From NCBI RefSeq assembly GCF_000518685.1, contig NZ_KI912473.1, forward strand, positions 1 to 57,304: a DNA stretch of 57,304 nucleotides, given 5' to 3'. How positions within the stretch are numbered: the first letter of the stretch is position 1; every line of letters begins with the position of its first letter. Origin of the DNA: Eubacterium xylanophilum ATCC 35991 (GTDB lineage: Bacteria; Bacillota; Clostridia; Lachnospirales; Lachnospiraceae). Shown piece after piece: positions 1-9,379 of the stretch. Under the pieces are notes generated by a model. That model made no database searches, was not told where the DNA came from, and saw only the letters and a program-made list of their open reading frames with translations. Both the position numbers and the translations under genes were made by a program.

Positions 1-343
1 AAGAACTTGATGGAAACATCAGATTCAGACTTCGTATGTGTATTTGGAAGCATTGGAAAACTCCGCAGAATAGAGCTAAGAATTTGATGAAGCTGGACGT
101 ACCAAGATGGGCAGCGTATAAAATCGCCTATTGTGGAGACAGATATGCAAGACTCGCTCACAATGGATGGGTACAAAAAGCTATAAGTAAAAAGAGACTA
201 ACCTCATTTGGATTAGTCTCAATGTTAGATTACTACACCGAAAGGTGTGTTACTTGTTAAGTTGATTGAACCGCCGTGTACGGAACCGTACGCACGGTGG
301 TGTGAGAGGTCGGGGGATTATTCAAATCTCCCTCCTACTCGAT
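1..343 (+). mobile_element. Group II intron, 3' portion (truncated by window edge)
   Basis: The left edge carries the end of an intron-encoded maturase (stop at 258-260), followed by about 80 bases that fold like domains V and VI. An arm around 270-279 (CCGCCGTGTA) pairs with TACGCACGGTGG around 288-299, and a second hairpin (GGGGGATT...AATCTCCC) ends in CTCCTACTCGAT. The 3' splice boundary is placed near 343 by analogy with other bacterial group II introns and is approximate. The 5' part lies outside the window. The 3' exon begins about 50 bases downstream of the end of the convergent MATE gene, so the insertion is intergenic. Confidence 0.8.
3..260 (+). CDS. ltrA: Group II intron reverse transcriptase/maturase, C-terminal fragment
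   Basis: About 85 C-terminal residues are visible. They match the end of LtrA-type proteins: the run RLRMCIWKHWKTPQNRAKNL, then LDVPRWAAYKIA, then a terminal GLVSMLDYY. This is the maturase/DNA-binding end used for splicing the intron RNA and for retrohoming. The reverse transcriptase domain and the start are outside the window, so this is partial rather than a pseudogene as far as can be seen. The reading frame is open to the window edge, and domain V-like RNA follows the stop immediately, as expected for an ORF carried in domain IV. Confidence 0.85.
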   Translation, partial: ELDGNIRFRLRMCIWKHWKTPQNRAKNLMKLDVPRWAAYKIAYCGDRYARLAHNGWVQKAISKKRLTSFGLVSMLDYYTERCVTC

Positions 344-391
344 TATACTTATCTAGTGCTGACATTCCTCCCCGAGAAATTGACAGAAGCA

Positions 392-1771
392 TCATACAGT
401 TATGGTTTGCATCCACCCGCCCTTCTTCACCAAATACAGTCCGAAGCCCGTCTTGAACAGGTTGATGGTGTTGTCTACCAGGATTAGGACGACTAGTGGA
501 GCTGCGGTGAACCTGGCAAGGCAGAAGGCCACGGGGAAGCTGATGACCCACAGGAAACCGCTGTCAAAGATAAATGTGATGACAGTTTTTCCACCGGATC
601 TCAGGGTGAAGTATGTGGAGTGGAGCAATGCCATGAATGGAGCAAAGCATGCTTGGAGCAGGATAACATTGGAAGCGAGTTTCTTTACGGAGTCGCTGGT
701 GTTGTAGAAGCTTGGGAAGAATCCCGACAGAAAAACCAGGACTATTGATACGAATAAGCCGGATGCAAAGCTCATGGCTATTATCTTCGTGTCGGTGTCT
801 CTTGCTTCTTTCATGTTTCCGGCGCCGAGGAGTTGCCCTACTATGATGGCTACCGCGTCTCCCATGGCGAAGAATACCACGTTTAGTACGTTGGAAATAG
901 TATTTCCTATATTGATTGCGGCGACGGCTTCAAGCCCTCTTGTGGAATAGCACTGCATTATCATTGCCATGCCGGCTGACCACAGGGTTTCGTTGAGCAT
1001 GAGTGGCATGCCGCGGAGAAAATATTCCTTGACATTTTCCTTTGGAACGAGCAATGTCTTGTAGACTCCCTTGATGTAAGGAAGTTTTTCTGTGTTGCGG
1101 TGGCAGTAGATCACCACGATGAACATTTCGATGAATCGGGCAATTACTGTTGCCAAAGCGGCTCCTTCGACGCCCATTTTAGGGAGTCCCAAATGTCCGA
1201 AAATCAGGAGCCAGTCTAAAATAAGATTTATGAATACTGCGCAGATGCTGGCGATCATGGGAAGAGTTGTCTTTCCGCAATCTCTCAGAGTTCCTGCGTA
1301 GACATTTACAATCATGACGGGCAGAAGTCCTATGGCGCTTATTTTCATGTATGCGGAGCCGTGTTCAAGTGCCTTGGTGAGGTCTCCGCCGGCATTTTCT
1401 CCGTTGAGATAGAGGGAGATGAGGTTTGGGCCAAATGCATAGAAGACAATCATGGCGATGGAAAATACGATTGCGCCAACCCAAAATTTGTATCTGAAGG
1501 TGTGCTTGATTCCGTTGTTGTCGCCCTGGCCGAAGTATTGAGCTGTAAATATTCCCGCACCCGATAAACCACCAAAGATGCACAAATAATATATGAAGAA
1601 AAGCTGATTGACGATAGAGACTCCGGACATTTCAGCTGTTCCGACTTGGCCAACCATGATGTTGTCCAAGAGGTTTACGAAGTTAGAGATGGCATTTTGG
1701 ACCATGATTGGCAGTACAATCATCATGACGTGTTTGTAGAATTTTTTTGTCCCAATAAACTTATTTAACAA
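392..1771 (-). CDS. MATE family efflux transporter
   Basis: Predicted multidrug and toxic-compound extrusion (MATE) antiporter of the inner membrane, about 459 residues, the usual family length. It has roughly twelve hydrophobic segments and N-terminal features typical of the family (VLPIMVQNAISNFVNLLDN, VGQVGTAEMSGVSIVNQ). The substrate is probably a cationic drug or metabolite exchanged for Na+ or H+, which cannot be told from sequence. The open frame extends upstream to a TTG at 1789, but GGAGGAG at 1777-1783 lies inside that extension, 7-8 bases before a second TTG at 1771, so I place the start at 1771. It is transcribed alone from a promoter at 1805-1833, divergent from nfnA. Confidence 0.85.
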   Translation of the reverse strand: MLNKFIGTKKFYKHVMMIVLPIMVQNAISNFVNLLDNIMVGQVGTAEMSGVSIVNQLFFIYYLCIFGGLSGAGIFTAQYFGQGDNNGIKHTFRYKFWVGAIVFSIAMIVFYAFGPNLISLYLNGENAGGDLTKALEHGSAYMKISAIGLLPVMIVNVYAGTLRDCGKTTLPMIASICAVFINLILDWLLIFGHLGLPKMGVEGAALATVIARFIEMFIVVIYCHRNTEKLPYIKGVYKTLLVPKENVKEYFLRGMPLMLNETLWSAGMAMIMQCYSTRGLEAVAAINIGNTISNVLNVVFFAMGDAVAIIVGQLLGAGNMKEARDTDTKIIAMSFASGLFVSIVLVFLSGFFPSFYNTSDSVKKLASNVILLQACFAPFMALLHSTYFTLRSGGKTVITFIFDSGFLWVISFPVAFCLARFTAAPLVVLILVDNTINLFKTGFGLYLVKKGGWMQTITV

Positions 1772-1804
1772 GTGTTCTCCTCCTATCAAGATAGTTGTAC
1801 GACT

Positions 1805-1833
1805 ATTCTACTACCGTCACAGACTATTTTCAA
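1805..1833 (-). promoter_or_regulatory. Sigma-A-type promoter for the MATE gene
   Basis: Read on the minus strand, TTGAAA (1828-1833) is followed after 17 bases by TAGAAT (1805-1810). It lies about 35 bases upstream of the proposed TTG start of the transporter. It is placed by consensus only. Confidence 0.6.
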
Positions 1834-1874
1834 GGACTATTTGAAAAAAACTAACATATTTTTTTTTCTAAAAG

Positions 1875-1903
1875 TTGCTTATAATAAGAAAATGTGGTAC
1901 AAT
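1875..1903 (+). promoter_or_regulatory. Sigma-A-type promoter for nfnAB
   Basis: TTGCTT (1875-1880), 17 bases, TACAAT (1898-1903). It leaves a leader of about 130 bases before nfnA. The leader contains a short hairpin-like run (AGGGGGTATTATGCCCT near 1914-1930), but I recognise no riboswitch in it. Confidence 0.6.
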
Positions 1904-2040
1904 TTTGTTGTTTAGGGGGTATTATGCCCTTTTGTACATTTCTCCAAGCGACATGTCATGTAGAAGACAGCCCTGTTTATAGTTTTTTGCATGAAAAGGC
2001 TTGAGAGCATATTTGAGAGAAAGATTATAGGAGGAATAGC

Positions 2041-2883
2041 ATGTACAAGATTGTAAAAAAAGAATCTTTGAATCCAACTGTTTCAAAGATGGTGATCGAA
2101 GCTCCTTTGATTGCCAAGAAAGCAGAGCCAGGGCAGTTCATAATTTTTAGGGCGAAGGAAGACAGTGAGAGAGTTCCACTTACTATTTCAGACTTTGATC
2201 GCGAAGCTGGAACAGTAACAATTATTTATCAGATTGTTGGTGGTGCAACAATGGAGCTTGACACTCTCAAGGAAGGAGAGAGTTTGCACGATTTCGTTGG
2301 CCCTCTTGGAGTTCCTACTCACACAGAAGGACTCAAGAAAGTAGCAGTTATCGGTGGTGGAGTTGGATCAGCGATTGCATATCCTGTAACAAAGAAACTC
2401 CATAAAATGGGAGCTGAAGTTCACGCAATCGTTGGATTTAGAAATAAAGACTTAGTCATCCTTGAGGATGAATTCAAAAATGCCAGTGACAAGTTCGTTA
2501 TGATGACAGATGATGGAAGTTATGGAGAAAAGGGACTTGTAACAGATGCACTCGAGAAGCTCATCAATGAGGGAAATGATTACGACGAAGTAATCGCTAT
2601 CGGACCATTGATCATGATGAAATTCGTATGCCTTACAACTAAGAAGTATGATATCAAGACAGTTGTAAGTATGAACCCTATTATGATTGACGGTACAGGT
2701 ATGTGCGGCGGATGTCGTCTTACAGTTGGCGGAGAGACAAAGTTTGCTTGCGTAGACGGCCCTGATTTTGATGGACACCTTGTTGACTTTGACGAAGCTA
2801 TGCACAGAGGAACCATGTACAAAGACTTTGAGACCAAGGCGCGCGAGGCGAGTTGTAATCTTTTGAAAGGAGCTAACGCATAA
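2041..2883 (+). CDS. nfnA: NADH-dependent ferredoxin:NADP+ oxidoreductase, subunit A
   Basis: Small subunit of the electron-bifurcating NfnAB complex, a cytosolic flavoenzyme that couples reduced ferredoxin and NADH to NADP+ reduction. The 280 residues show a ferredoxin-reductase-like FAD domain (PGQFIIFRA, then ERVPLTISDFD), a nucleotide-binding part with VIGGGVGSAIAYPVTKKLH near residue 103, and a C-terminal Cys motif (MCGGCRLTVGG, then FACVDGPDFDGHLVDFDE) that holds a [2Fe-2S] cluster in this family. The start has GGAGGA seven bases upstream. The stop overlaps the nfnB start by one base, which indicates translational coupling. The alternative name, a PyrK-like dihydroorotate dehydrogenase subunit, is less likely because the partner is a GltD-like protein and no pyr genes are nearby. 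Confidence 0.85.
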   Translation: MYKIVKKESLNPTVSKMVIEAPLIAKKAEPGQFIIFRAKEDSERVPLTISDFDREAGTVTIIYQIVGGATMELDTLKEGESLHDFVGPLGVPTHTEGLKKVAVIGGGVGSAIAYPVTKKLHKMGAEVHAIVGFRNKDLVILEDEFKNASDKFVMMTDDGSYGEKGLVTDALEKLINEGNDYDEVIAIGPLIMMKFVCLTTKKYDIKTVVSMNPIMIDGTGMCGGCRLTVGGETKFACVDGPDFDGHLVDFDEAMHRGTMYKDFETKAREASCNLLKGANA

Positions 2884-4280
2884 TGGCAGAGAGAAATATG
2901 TCTATGGAAAAGTGTCCGATGCCCGTTCAGGACCCGGACGTAAGAAATAAGAATTTTGACGAGGTAGCACTCGGATATACATATGAGATGGCAGTAAATG
3001 AGGCGAGAAGATGTCTCAATTGTAAGAATAAACCATGTACGAGCGCATGTCCTGTACAGATTGATATCCCAGCTTTCATCGAGAGAGTTGCCAATGAGGA
3101 TATCGAGGGCGCTTACGAGGTTTTGTCAAAGCAGACTTCACTTCCAGCTGTTTGTGGACGAGTTTGCCCACAGGAGAACCAGTGTGAGGGCAAATGTGTT
3201 CGCGGTATTAAGGGAGAGGCAGTTGGAATCGGACGTCTTGAGAGATTTGTAGCCGATTACCACAGAGAGCACTGCACAGAGGCGCCTGTTAAGCCTGAGT
3301 CCAATGGACACAAGGTTGCAGTTATCGGTGCGGGTCCTAGTGGACTTACAGTTGCCGGAGATCTTGCTAAGATGGGCTATGAGGTTACTATTTATGAAGC
3401 TCTTCACCTTGCTGGAGGAGTGCTTGTATATGGTATTCCTGAGTTCCGTCTTCCAAAGTCAATTGTTCAGAAGGAAATTGACAACTTGAAGGCAATCGGA
3501 GTTGACGTTCAGACCAATATGGTTATCGGTAGAATCCTTACCATTGATGAACTCTTCGAGATGGGCAATGAGGCAGTATTTGTTGGTTCAGGTGCCGGCC
3601 TTCCAAGATTTATGAATATTCCGGGCGAGAGCCTTAAGGGAGTTTACTCAGCTAATGAGTTCCTCACACGTATTAACCTCATGAAGGCATACAAAGAGGA
3701 CAGCAAGACTCCAATTCAGCATGCTAAGAAAGTTGCAGTAGTCGGCGGTGGTAACGTTGCTATGGATGCTGCAAGAAGTGCTAAGAGACTTGGTGCTGAG
3801 GAAGTATATATCGTTTACAGACGTGGTATGGAAGAGCTTCCTGCACGTAAAGAAGAAGTTGAGCATGCTGAAGAAGAGGGAATCATCTTCAAGACACTCA
3901 ACAATCCGCTTGAGATTCTCGGCGATGAGGATGGTATGGTTTGCGGTATGAAGTGCATAGAGATGGAGCTTGGTGAGCCGGATGAAAGCGGACGTCGTCG
4001 TCCTGTGGCCAAAGAGGGAAGCGAGTTTGTACTTGATGTTGACTCAGTTATTATGGCAATCGGTACTAGTCCAAACCCACTTATTCGCTCAACTACTCCG
4101 GGTCTTGAGACTAACAACCGCGGATGTCTTATTACTAAGGACGAGAACGGACAGACAACTCGTGAAGGCGTATATGCCGGAGGAGATGCCGTTACAGGTG
4201 CTGCGACAGTTATCCTTGCAATGGGAGCTGGAAAGGCAGCAGCAAAGTCAATTGACGAATATATTAAGAGCAAAAACTAA
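2883..4280 (+). CDS. nfnB: NADH-dependent ferredoxin:NADP+ oxidoreductase, subunit B (GltD-like)
   Basis: Large subunit of NfnAB, 465 residues. The N-terminal part has two Cys clusters for [4Fe-4S] centres (CLNCKNKPCTSACP near residues 44-57 and CGRVCPQENQCEGKCVRG near 90-108). An FAD Rossmann motif follows (VIGAGPSGLTVAGDLAKMGY, about 145-165), then an NADPH-binding motif (VVGGGNVAMDAARSAKRLGA, about 285-305) and a C-terminal FAD motif with GVYAGGDAV. It resembles the glutamate synthase small subunit, and automatic annotation may say gltD. With nfnA overlapping and no gltB in the window, NfnB is the better call. The pair probably balances NADPH against reduced ferredoxin in a fermentative anaerobe. 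Confidence 0.85.
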   Translation: MAERNMSMEKCPMPVQDPDVRNKNFDEVALGYTYEMAVNEARRCLNCKNKPCTSACPVQIDIPAFIERVANEDIEGAYEVLSKQTSLPAVCGRVCPQENQCEGKCVRGIKGEAVGIGRLERFVADYHREHCTEAPVKPESNGHKVAVIGAGPSGLTVAGDLAKMGYEVTIYEALHLAGGVLVYGIPEFRLPKSIVQKEIDNLKAIGVDVQTNMVIGRILTIDELFEMGNEAVFVGSGAGLPRFMNIPGESLKGVYSANEFLTRINLMKAYKEDSKTPIQHAKKVAVVGGGNVAMDAARSAKRLGAEEVYIVYRRGMEELPARKEEVEHAEEEGIIFKTLNNPLEILGDEDGMVCGMKCIEMELGEPDESGRRRPVAKEGSEFVLDVDSVIMAIGTSPNPLIRSTTPGLETNNRGCLITKDENGQTTREGVYAGGDAVTGAATVILAMGAGKAAAKSIDEYIKSKN

Positions 4281-4293
4281 TTAGATTGTATTT

Positions 4294-4323
4294 CGGAAAG
4301 CCATTCATAAGGGTGGCTTTCCG
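4294..4323 (+). terminator. Hairpin after nfnB
   Basis: CGGAAAGCCA (4294-4303) and TGGCTTTCCG (4314-4323) form a perfect 10-bp stem with a 10-base loop. No run of T follows, so it may be a weak terminator or a transcript-stabilising hairpin. Confidence 0.5.
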
Positions 4324-4371
4324 TGACAATTGATACATAGGCTATGTACGCAGGCATGAAAAGGTGATGTT

Positions 4372-5655
4372 ATGGGGAAATCTTTGACAAAGTCGCTTGT
4401 CTTGACGACTATTATTCCACTTATGCTGCTAGGCGTGATTATAGTAGCTTACAGCTCTAGGCAGATTAGAACATCTATTGAGGGCGAGGTTCAGGATGGT
4501 CTGAAAAATGTTGCGCTACTCACTTACGATGCATATGAATCCACATTTCCGGGTGAATATAAGTATGACAAGGAAAATTCGGAATTATATAAGGGAGACA
4601 AGAAGATCTCCGAGACAGAGAGTCTGCTTAAGAAGCACAAAGATATTAGTAAGTGCGAGATTACTATATTTTATGCCGACATGAGAGTGGCAACAACCCT
4701 TGTAGATGAGAAGGGGAGTCCTATTGTTGGGTCTCTGGCCAACAAGTCAATTGTAAAAGAAATGGAGACCACCAAAGAGGGAAAATTATATAACAAAACA
4801 GTTATCAATGGCAAGAAGTTCTTTACATATTATTATCCGCTTACAGATGATGCGGATAACGTGATTGGAATGATAGCAACTGCCAAAGATGCAGGATATG
4901 TAAAAAAGATTATTTATGAGAAGCTGGTTCCGTTGGGGTTGATAATCGGACTTGGCCTCTTGAGTATAGTGGTACTCATATGGATTTATGCACAGAAAAT
5001 AATTAAGTGTACCCATCAAATCCAGGAATATTTTAACAGTGTACAAAAAGGAAATTTTGAAGATAAGCTCAGCTCAAATGTTACAGGTCGCGGGGATGAA
5101 ATCGGTGTTTTGGGGAATTCCGCGGTTCAGATGAGTAATTCTCTCAAAAAGTTTATTGAGAGAGATGCGCTGACAGAAATTTACAATAGAAGACACGGAG
5201 AAAAGCTCTTGCGAGAAACTGCCAGTAACCTTAGGATTACCGGAGAGGGCTTCTATGTGGCGATTGGGGACATAGACTTTTTCAAGAAATTTAATGACAC
5301 TTACGGTCACGATTGTGGAGATCTAGTGTTGCAGCACGTTGCCAAGGGGCTAGTTGAGCTGCTTGGAGGACGAGGCGAGGTAATCAGATGGGGTGGTGAA
5401 GAATTCCTCATTGTGTACAAGGTAAGTGGCGATCTTATTGCCAAGGAAGTTTTGGCCAATATACAAAGTAGTATCGGAAGAAGAAAAGTCGTATATAATG
5501 GCCAAGAGCTAAATGTTACGATGACTTTCGGAGCAACAAAGGGAAGCGAGAAGTATTCTACAGATGAGCTTACCAAGCAGGCTGATGAAGCCTTATATGA
5601 GGGTAAGGAAGGTGGAAGAAATCGCGTAGTATGGTATGACTTGGAGGAGGAATAA
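4372..5655 (+). CDS. Membrane sensor diguanylate cyclase (GGDEF)
   Basis: Predicted to make cyclic di-GMP from two GTP in response to an external signal. The 427 residues begin with a transmembrane helix (about 9-28). An extracellular region of about 150 residues follows, resembling a single Cache sensor (FFTYYYPLTDDADNVIGMI), then a second helix (about 182-205), a HAMP-like linker and a C-terminal GGDEF domain. The active-site GGEEF is intact at residues 341-345, and IGDIDFFKKFNDTYGHDCGD supplies the metal and substrate side. I see no RxxD inhibitory site at the usual place just before GGEEF. The stop is two bases before the next start, which suggests a shared transcript with the phosphofructokinase. 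Confidence 0.85.
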   Translation: MGKSLTKSLVLTTIIPLMLLGVIIVAYSSRQIRTSIEGEVQDGLKNVALLTYDAYESTFPGEYKYDKENSELYKGDKKISETESLLKKHKDISKCEITIFYADMRVATTLVDEKGSPIVGSLANKSIVKEMETTKEGKLYNKTVINGKKFFTYYYPLTDDADNVIGMIATAKDAGYVKKIIYEKLVPLGLIIGLGLLSIVVLIWIYAQKIIKCTHQIQEYFNSVQKGNFEDKLSSNVTGRGDEIGVLGNSAVQMSNSLKKFIERDALTEIYNRRHGEKLLRETASNLRITGEGFYVAIGDIDFFKKFNDTYGHDCGDLVLQHVAKGLVELLGGRGEVIRWGGEEFLIVYKVSGDLIAKEVLANIQSSIGRRKVVYNGQELNVTMTFGATKGSEKYSTDELTKQADEALYEGKEGGRNRVVWYDLEEE

Positions 5656-5657
5656 GT

Positions 5658-6731
5658 ATGAAAAGAATAGGATTTTTGACAAGTGGTGGAGATTGTCAGG
5701 CGCTCAATGCCACAATGCGAGGTGTTGCAAAGTCTCTATATGCATCATCAGATGATTATGAGATTATAGGTATTCTTGACGGATATAAGGGGCTTATGTA
5801 TGAGAATTACAAAGTCATGAAGAGGGAGGATTTTGCTGGGATATTGACTCAGGGAGGAACAATCCTTGGATCTTCCAGACAACCTTTTAAACACATGAGA
5901 AAGCCCGATGAAAATGGTCTTGACAAAGTGCTTGCCATGAAGGAAACATACAAAAAGTTGAATCTAGAATGTCTGGTTATTTTAGGGGGAAATGGCACGC
6001 AAAAGACAGCCAACCTTCTCAGAGAAGAGGGACTCAATGTAGTTGGACTTCCAAAGACAATTGACAATGACATTTGGGGAACTGATATGACATTTGGGTT
6101 CCAAAGTGCAGTAGATGTGGCAACAGATTGCATTGACCGAATTCACACAACAGCGTTTTCACATGGACGCGTATTTATCGTAGAAGTCATGGGACACAAA
6201 GTTGGATGGCTTACACTCCATGCCGGTATTGCCGGTGGAGCTGACATCATCCTTCTTCCGGAAATCCCATATGACATAGATTCAGTCGTAGCTGCGGTTG
6301 AAAAGAGAAAGGAACAGGGAAAGCGTTTCTCTATCCTGGCAGTTGCGGAGGGGGCTATTTCCAAGGAAGATGCCCAATTAACTAAAAAAGAATACAAACA
6401 GAAACTGAAAAATAATCCGTATCCGAGCATTTCCTATCGAATTGGAGCTGAAATCGAGGAGAGAACAGGTCAGGAGATTCGTATAACTGTGCCCGGACAT
6501 GCTCAGCGCGGCGGAAGCCCATGTCCGTATGATCGCGTAATCTCCACGAGACTTGGGGCGGCAGCAGCCAAGTTAATAATGGAGAAGAATTACGGAAACA
6601 TGGTGGGAATCAAGGGGGACGATATTGTTCCTGTTCCACTGGAAGAAGTTGCCGGAAAGCTTAAGATGGTTGATCCTGATTCATCCATTATCAAGCAGGC
6701 AAAGGACTTGGGAATCAGTTTCGGAGATTGA
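5658..6731 (+). CDS. pfkA: 6-phosphofructokinase
   Basis: Phosphorylates fructose 6-phosphate in glycolysis; cytosolic, 357 residues. Family motifs are the N-terminal nucleotide loop GFLTSGGDCQALNATMRG, GGNGT at 110-114, the catalytic TIDND at 134-138, and GHAQRGGSPCPYDR near 275-289. The residues that separate ATP from pyrophosphate enzymes are mixed. Glycine (113) sits where PPi enzymes usually have Asp, which favours ATP. Lysine (133, PKTIDND) sits where classical ATP enzymes have Gly. Enzymes with this Gly/Lys combination are known to include ATP users, so the phosphoryl donor is left open. It has its own GGAGG inside the end of the upstream gene. Confidence 0.85.
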   Translation: MKRIGFLTSGGDCQALNATMRGVAKSLYASSDDYEIIGILDGYKGLMYENYKVMKREDFAGILTQGGTILGSSRQPFKHMRKPDENGLDKVLAMKETYKKLNLECLVILGGNGTQKTANLLREEGLNVVGLPKTIDNDIWGTDMTFGFQSAVDVATDCIDRIHTTAFSHGRVFIVEVMGHKVGWLTLHAGIAGGADIILLPEIPYDIDSVVAAVEKRKEQGKRFSILAVAEGAISKEDAQLTKKEYKQKLKNNPYPSISYRIGAEIEERTGQEIRITVPGHAQRGGSPCPYDRVISTRLGAAAAKLIMEKNYGNMVGIKGDDIVPVPLEEVAGKLKMVDPDSSIIKQAKDLGISFGD

Positions 6732-6759
6732 CAAATCTCCGGTTTAGAAAGGAAGTAAT

Positions 6760-8340
6760 ATGGCGTATCAAGCGCTTTATAGAAAATTTCGCCCGGACAC
6801 TTTTGACGATGTCAAGGGGCAAGATGCCATTGTGCGAACTCTCAACAATCAGATAAAAAATGATCACATCGGCCACGCGTACCTGTTCTGTGGGACCAGA
6901 GGAACCGGTAAAACTACAATTGCCAAGATATTTGCCAGGGCCGTGAACTGCGAGAACCCTTCAGACAAGGGCCCTTGTGGAGAGTGTGAGATGTGCAAGA
7001 GGATCGCAAGCGGCAATTCCATGAATGTCATCGAGATGGATGCGGCGAGTAATAACGGTGTCGATGACATTCGACAGGTAATAGAAGAAGTTCAGTACTC
7101 ACCACCGGAGGGTAAGTATAAGGTTTATATAATAGACGAGGTTCATATGCTATCAAAGTCTGCGTTTAACGCTCTTTTGAAGACTTTGGAGGAACCGCCG
7201 GCCTACCTGATATTCATATTGGCGACGACAGAGGTGCACAAGGTGCCAATCACGATTTTGTCCCGCTGCCAAAGATATGATTTTAAGCGAATCCCCGTGG
7301 AGACTATTGCTGACAGGCTCAGAGAGCTTCTCGAACGTGAAAACGTGGAGGCAGATGATGAGGCTGTGGCATATATAGCGAAGCTGGCTGATGGTGCATT
7401 GCGAGATGGCCTCAGTTTGTTGGAACAGTGTATATCATTTTACTACGGGCAGAAACTCACTTATGACAATGTGCTTAAGATACTCGGTTCAGTGGAAGAG
7501 GAGGCCTACAGTAAGCTGGCTAGGGCGTTGGCCCAGGGAAATGTTCCCACAGTGTTAGAAGTTGTCAATGATGCGATTACAGAGGGCAAGGATTTGGAGA
7601 GATTTTGCTCTGAACTTCTGTGGTATTTTAGAAATGTTCTGGTGGCCATAAGCACAGACCAACCGGAAGTACTAATTGACATGACATCCGATTCAATGGC
7701 GGAACTTAAGGAAATTGCAGGATTACTTGAGCCGCAGGTTGTATATCGATATATCCGCGTATTGGCGGACCTGGAAAATAAGATAAAGTATGCTTCATCT
7801 AAACGAGTTTGCATGGAAATCGCCATGATTAGAATGTGCAAGCCTGAGATGGAGACTGATATGGATTCTATCGTAAACAGAGTTCACAACATCGAGCGTG
7901 ATATTAAAAACGGTGTGGCCATATCTGAAGAAATGTTAAGTAATATGGGCAAAAATGGTGCGACAGCGAAGCAAAATGCTGTGAACAGAGAAGAACTGGT
8001 AAAAAAGCTTGAGAAAGCTCTTCCGGATGATGTTAAGCAATGTGTCATGGCATGGGATCAGATCAAAAGTCGCCTAAATCCATTTCTCAGAACATTTGCG
8101 AATAAGGCGGTAGTCACAACTGATGACAATTACAATCTCGTTCTCGCATTTCAAGACAAGACGGCGATGGAAGCTTTTGAGCAGGCTGATTCTCGAGAGG
8201 ATTTGGATGCAGTTATTGCTGATATTATCAATAAAAAAGTCAACATAAAGCTTACCCTTCACAGCGGTACTGAGTTCAGTGCACTGCCTGATTTGCGGGA
8301 TATATTTAAGGGCGATGTTGATATAGAATTTACAGATTAA
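6760..8340 (+). CDS. dnaX: DNA polymerase III subunits gamma/tau
   Basis: Clamp-loader ATPase of the replisome, 526 residues. The AAA+ core has Walker [10 protein letters not shown] at 45-53, a four-Cys zinc module ([18 protein letters not shown], about 64-81), Walker B IIDEVHML and the sensor/SRC region [10 protein letters not shown]. The C-terminal third is the tau-like extension that contacts DnaB and polymerase alpha. There is no visible frameshift heptamer directing gamma synthesis, though I did not scan exhaustively. It opens the common Firmicute cluster dnaX-ybaB-recR. Confidence 0.93.
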   Translation: MAYQALYRKFRPDTFDDVKGQDAIVRTLNNQIKNDHIGHAYLFCGTRGTGKTTIAKIFARAVNCENPSDKGPCGECEMCKRIASGNSMNVIEMDAASNNGVDDIRQVIEEVQYSPPEGKYKVYIIDEVHMLSKSAFNALLKTLEEPPAYLIFILATTEVHKVPITILSRCQRYDFKRIPVETIADRLRELLERENVEADDEAVAYIAKLADGALRDGLSLLEQCISFYYGQKLTYDNVLKILGSVEEEAYSKLARALAQGNVPTVLEVVNDAITEGKDLERFCSELLWYFRNVLVAISTDQPEVLIDMTSDSMAELKEIAGLLEPQVVYRYIRVLADLENKIKYASSKRVCMEIAMIRMCKPEMETDMDSIVNRVHNIERDIKNGVAISEEMLSNMGKNGATAKQNAVNREELVKKLEKALPDDVKQCVMAWDQIKSRLNPFLRTFANKAVVTTDDNYNLVLAFQDKTAMEAFEQADSREDLDAVIADIINKKVNIKLTLHSGTEFSALPDLRDIFKGDVDIEFTD

Positions 8341-8363
8341 TAAGAATAAGAAAGGTGATTAAG

Positions 8364-8717
8364 ATGGCAAGACGTGGAGGTGGATTCCAGGGTGGAGTTC
8401 CTGGAAACATGAATAATTTGATGAAACAAGCGCAGAGAATGCAGCGCCAGATGGAGGAGCAGCAGCGCGAGATGGAAGAAAAGGAGTTCGAGGCAACTGC
8501 AGGCGGAAGCGCCGTTACAGTAAGAGTTACCGGCAAGAAAGAGATTTTGTCAGTCAAGCTGGAAGAAGAAGTTGTGGACCCTGATGATATCGAGATGCTC
8601 GAAGATCTCATCGTGGCAGCTACTAATGAGGCGCTTAGAAAAGTTGACGAGGAAAATGGTAAGTCCATGGAGGCCCTTACAGGCGGACTTAACCTTGGCG
8701 GAGGATTTCCATTCTAA
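8364..8717 (+). CDS. ybaB: YbaB/EbfC family nucleoid-associated protein
   Basis: Small DNA-binding protein of 117 residues that is usually dimeric and lies between dnaX and recR in many bacteria. It has a Gly-rich N terminus ([17 protein letters not shown]), a charged helix ([20 protein letters not shown]), the [13 protein letters not shown] core and a glycine-rich tail. An in-frame GTG at 8355 lies within the AAAGGTG ribosome binding site, so ATG 8364 is preferred. The gap to recR is only two bases. Confidence 0.9.
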   Translation: MARRGGGFQGGVPGNMNNLMKQAQRMQRQMEEQQREMEEKEFEATAGGSAVTVRVTGKKEILSVKLEEEVVDPDDIEMLEDLIVAATNEALRKVDEENGKSMEALTGGLNLGGGFPF

Positions 8718-8719
8718 TT

Positions 8720-9316
8720 ATGAATACATATTCTGAATCCATAGATAGTTTAATTGAGGAGTTGGCTTCTCTTCCGAGCATTGGAAGTAAGTCGGCTCAG
8801 CGCCTGGCATTTCACATCTTGAATATGCCGGAAGAGAGGGTGCTAAAGCTGTCGGAGGCAATTATAAATGCCAAGCGAAAGGTGCGATATTGCAAGACTT
8901 GCTTCACTCTCACGGACAAGGATGAGTGTCCAATATGTAGCAATCCAAAGCGTGATCACAAGACTATTATGGTTGTGGAGGACACGAGAGACCTGGTGGC
9001 ATATGAGAAAACCCAGCAGTACAACGGTGTTTATCACGTGCTTCAGGGGACGATTAATCCAAGTCTTGGAGTCACTCCGAATGATATAAGACTCAAGGAG
9101 TTGATGGTTCGCCTTCAGGGAGAGGTTGATGAGTTGATTCTCGCCACCAATTCGACGCTAGAAGGCGAAGCAACTGCGATGTACATAAGCAAACTGGTCA
9201 AACCCGCTGGAATCAAGACTTCGCGAATTGCAAGCGGAGTTCCGGTAGGAGGCGACTTGGAGTATATTGATGAAGTTACATTGTATAGAGCTCTAAAGGG
9301 AAGAACAGAGTGCTAG
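8720..9316 (+). CDS. recR: Recombination protein RecR
   Basis: Part of the RecFOR pathway that loads RecA at gaps. The 198 residues match the family length. Visible features are the helix-hairpin-helix [20 protein letters not shown], a four-Cys zinc finger ([19 protein letters not shown]), a TOPRIM segment ([16 protein letters not shown]) and the C-terminal [20 protein letters not shown]. It is probably co-transcribed with dnaX and ybaB. Confidence 0.94.
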   Translation: MNTYSESIDSLIEELASLPSIGSKSAQRLAFHILNMPEERVLKLSEAIINAKRKVRYCKTCFTLTDKDECPICSNPKRDHKTIMVVEDTRDLVAYEKTQQYNGVYHVLQGTINPSLGVTPNDIRLKELMVRLQGEVDELILATNSTLEGEATAMYISKLVKPAGIKTSRIASGVPVGGDLEYIDEVTLYRALKGRTEC

Positions 9317-9379
9317 ATGGATTGGCAGCAGTCCGGAGAGTATCGGGGTGCGGAATATTTTTCCATCGGGAGGTAAGCT

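Noticed and set aside
2883-4280. Glutamate synthase small subunit (gltD)
   Set aside because: The gene overlaps an NfnA-like partner and has no gltB beside it, so NfnB fits better.
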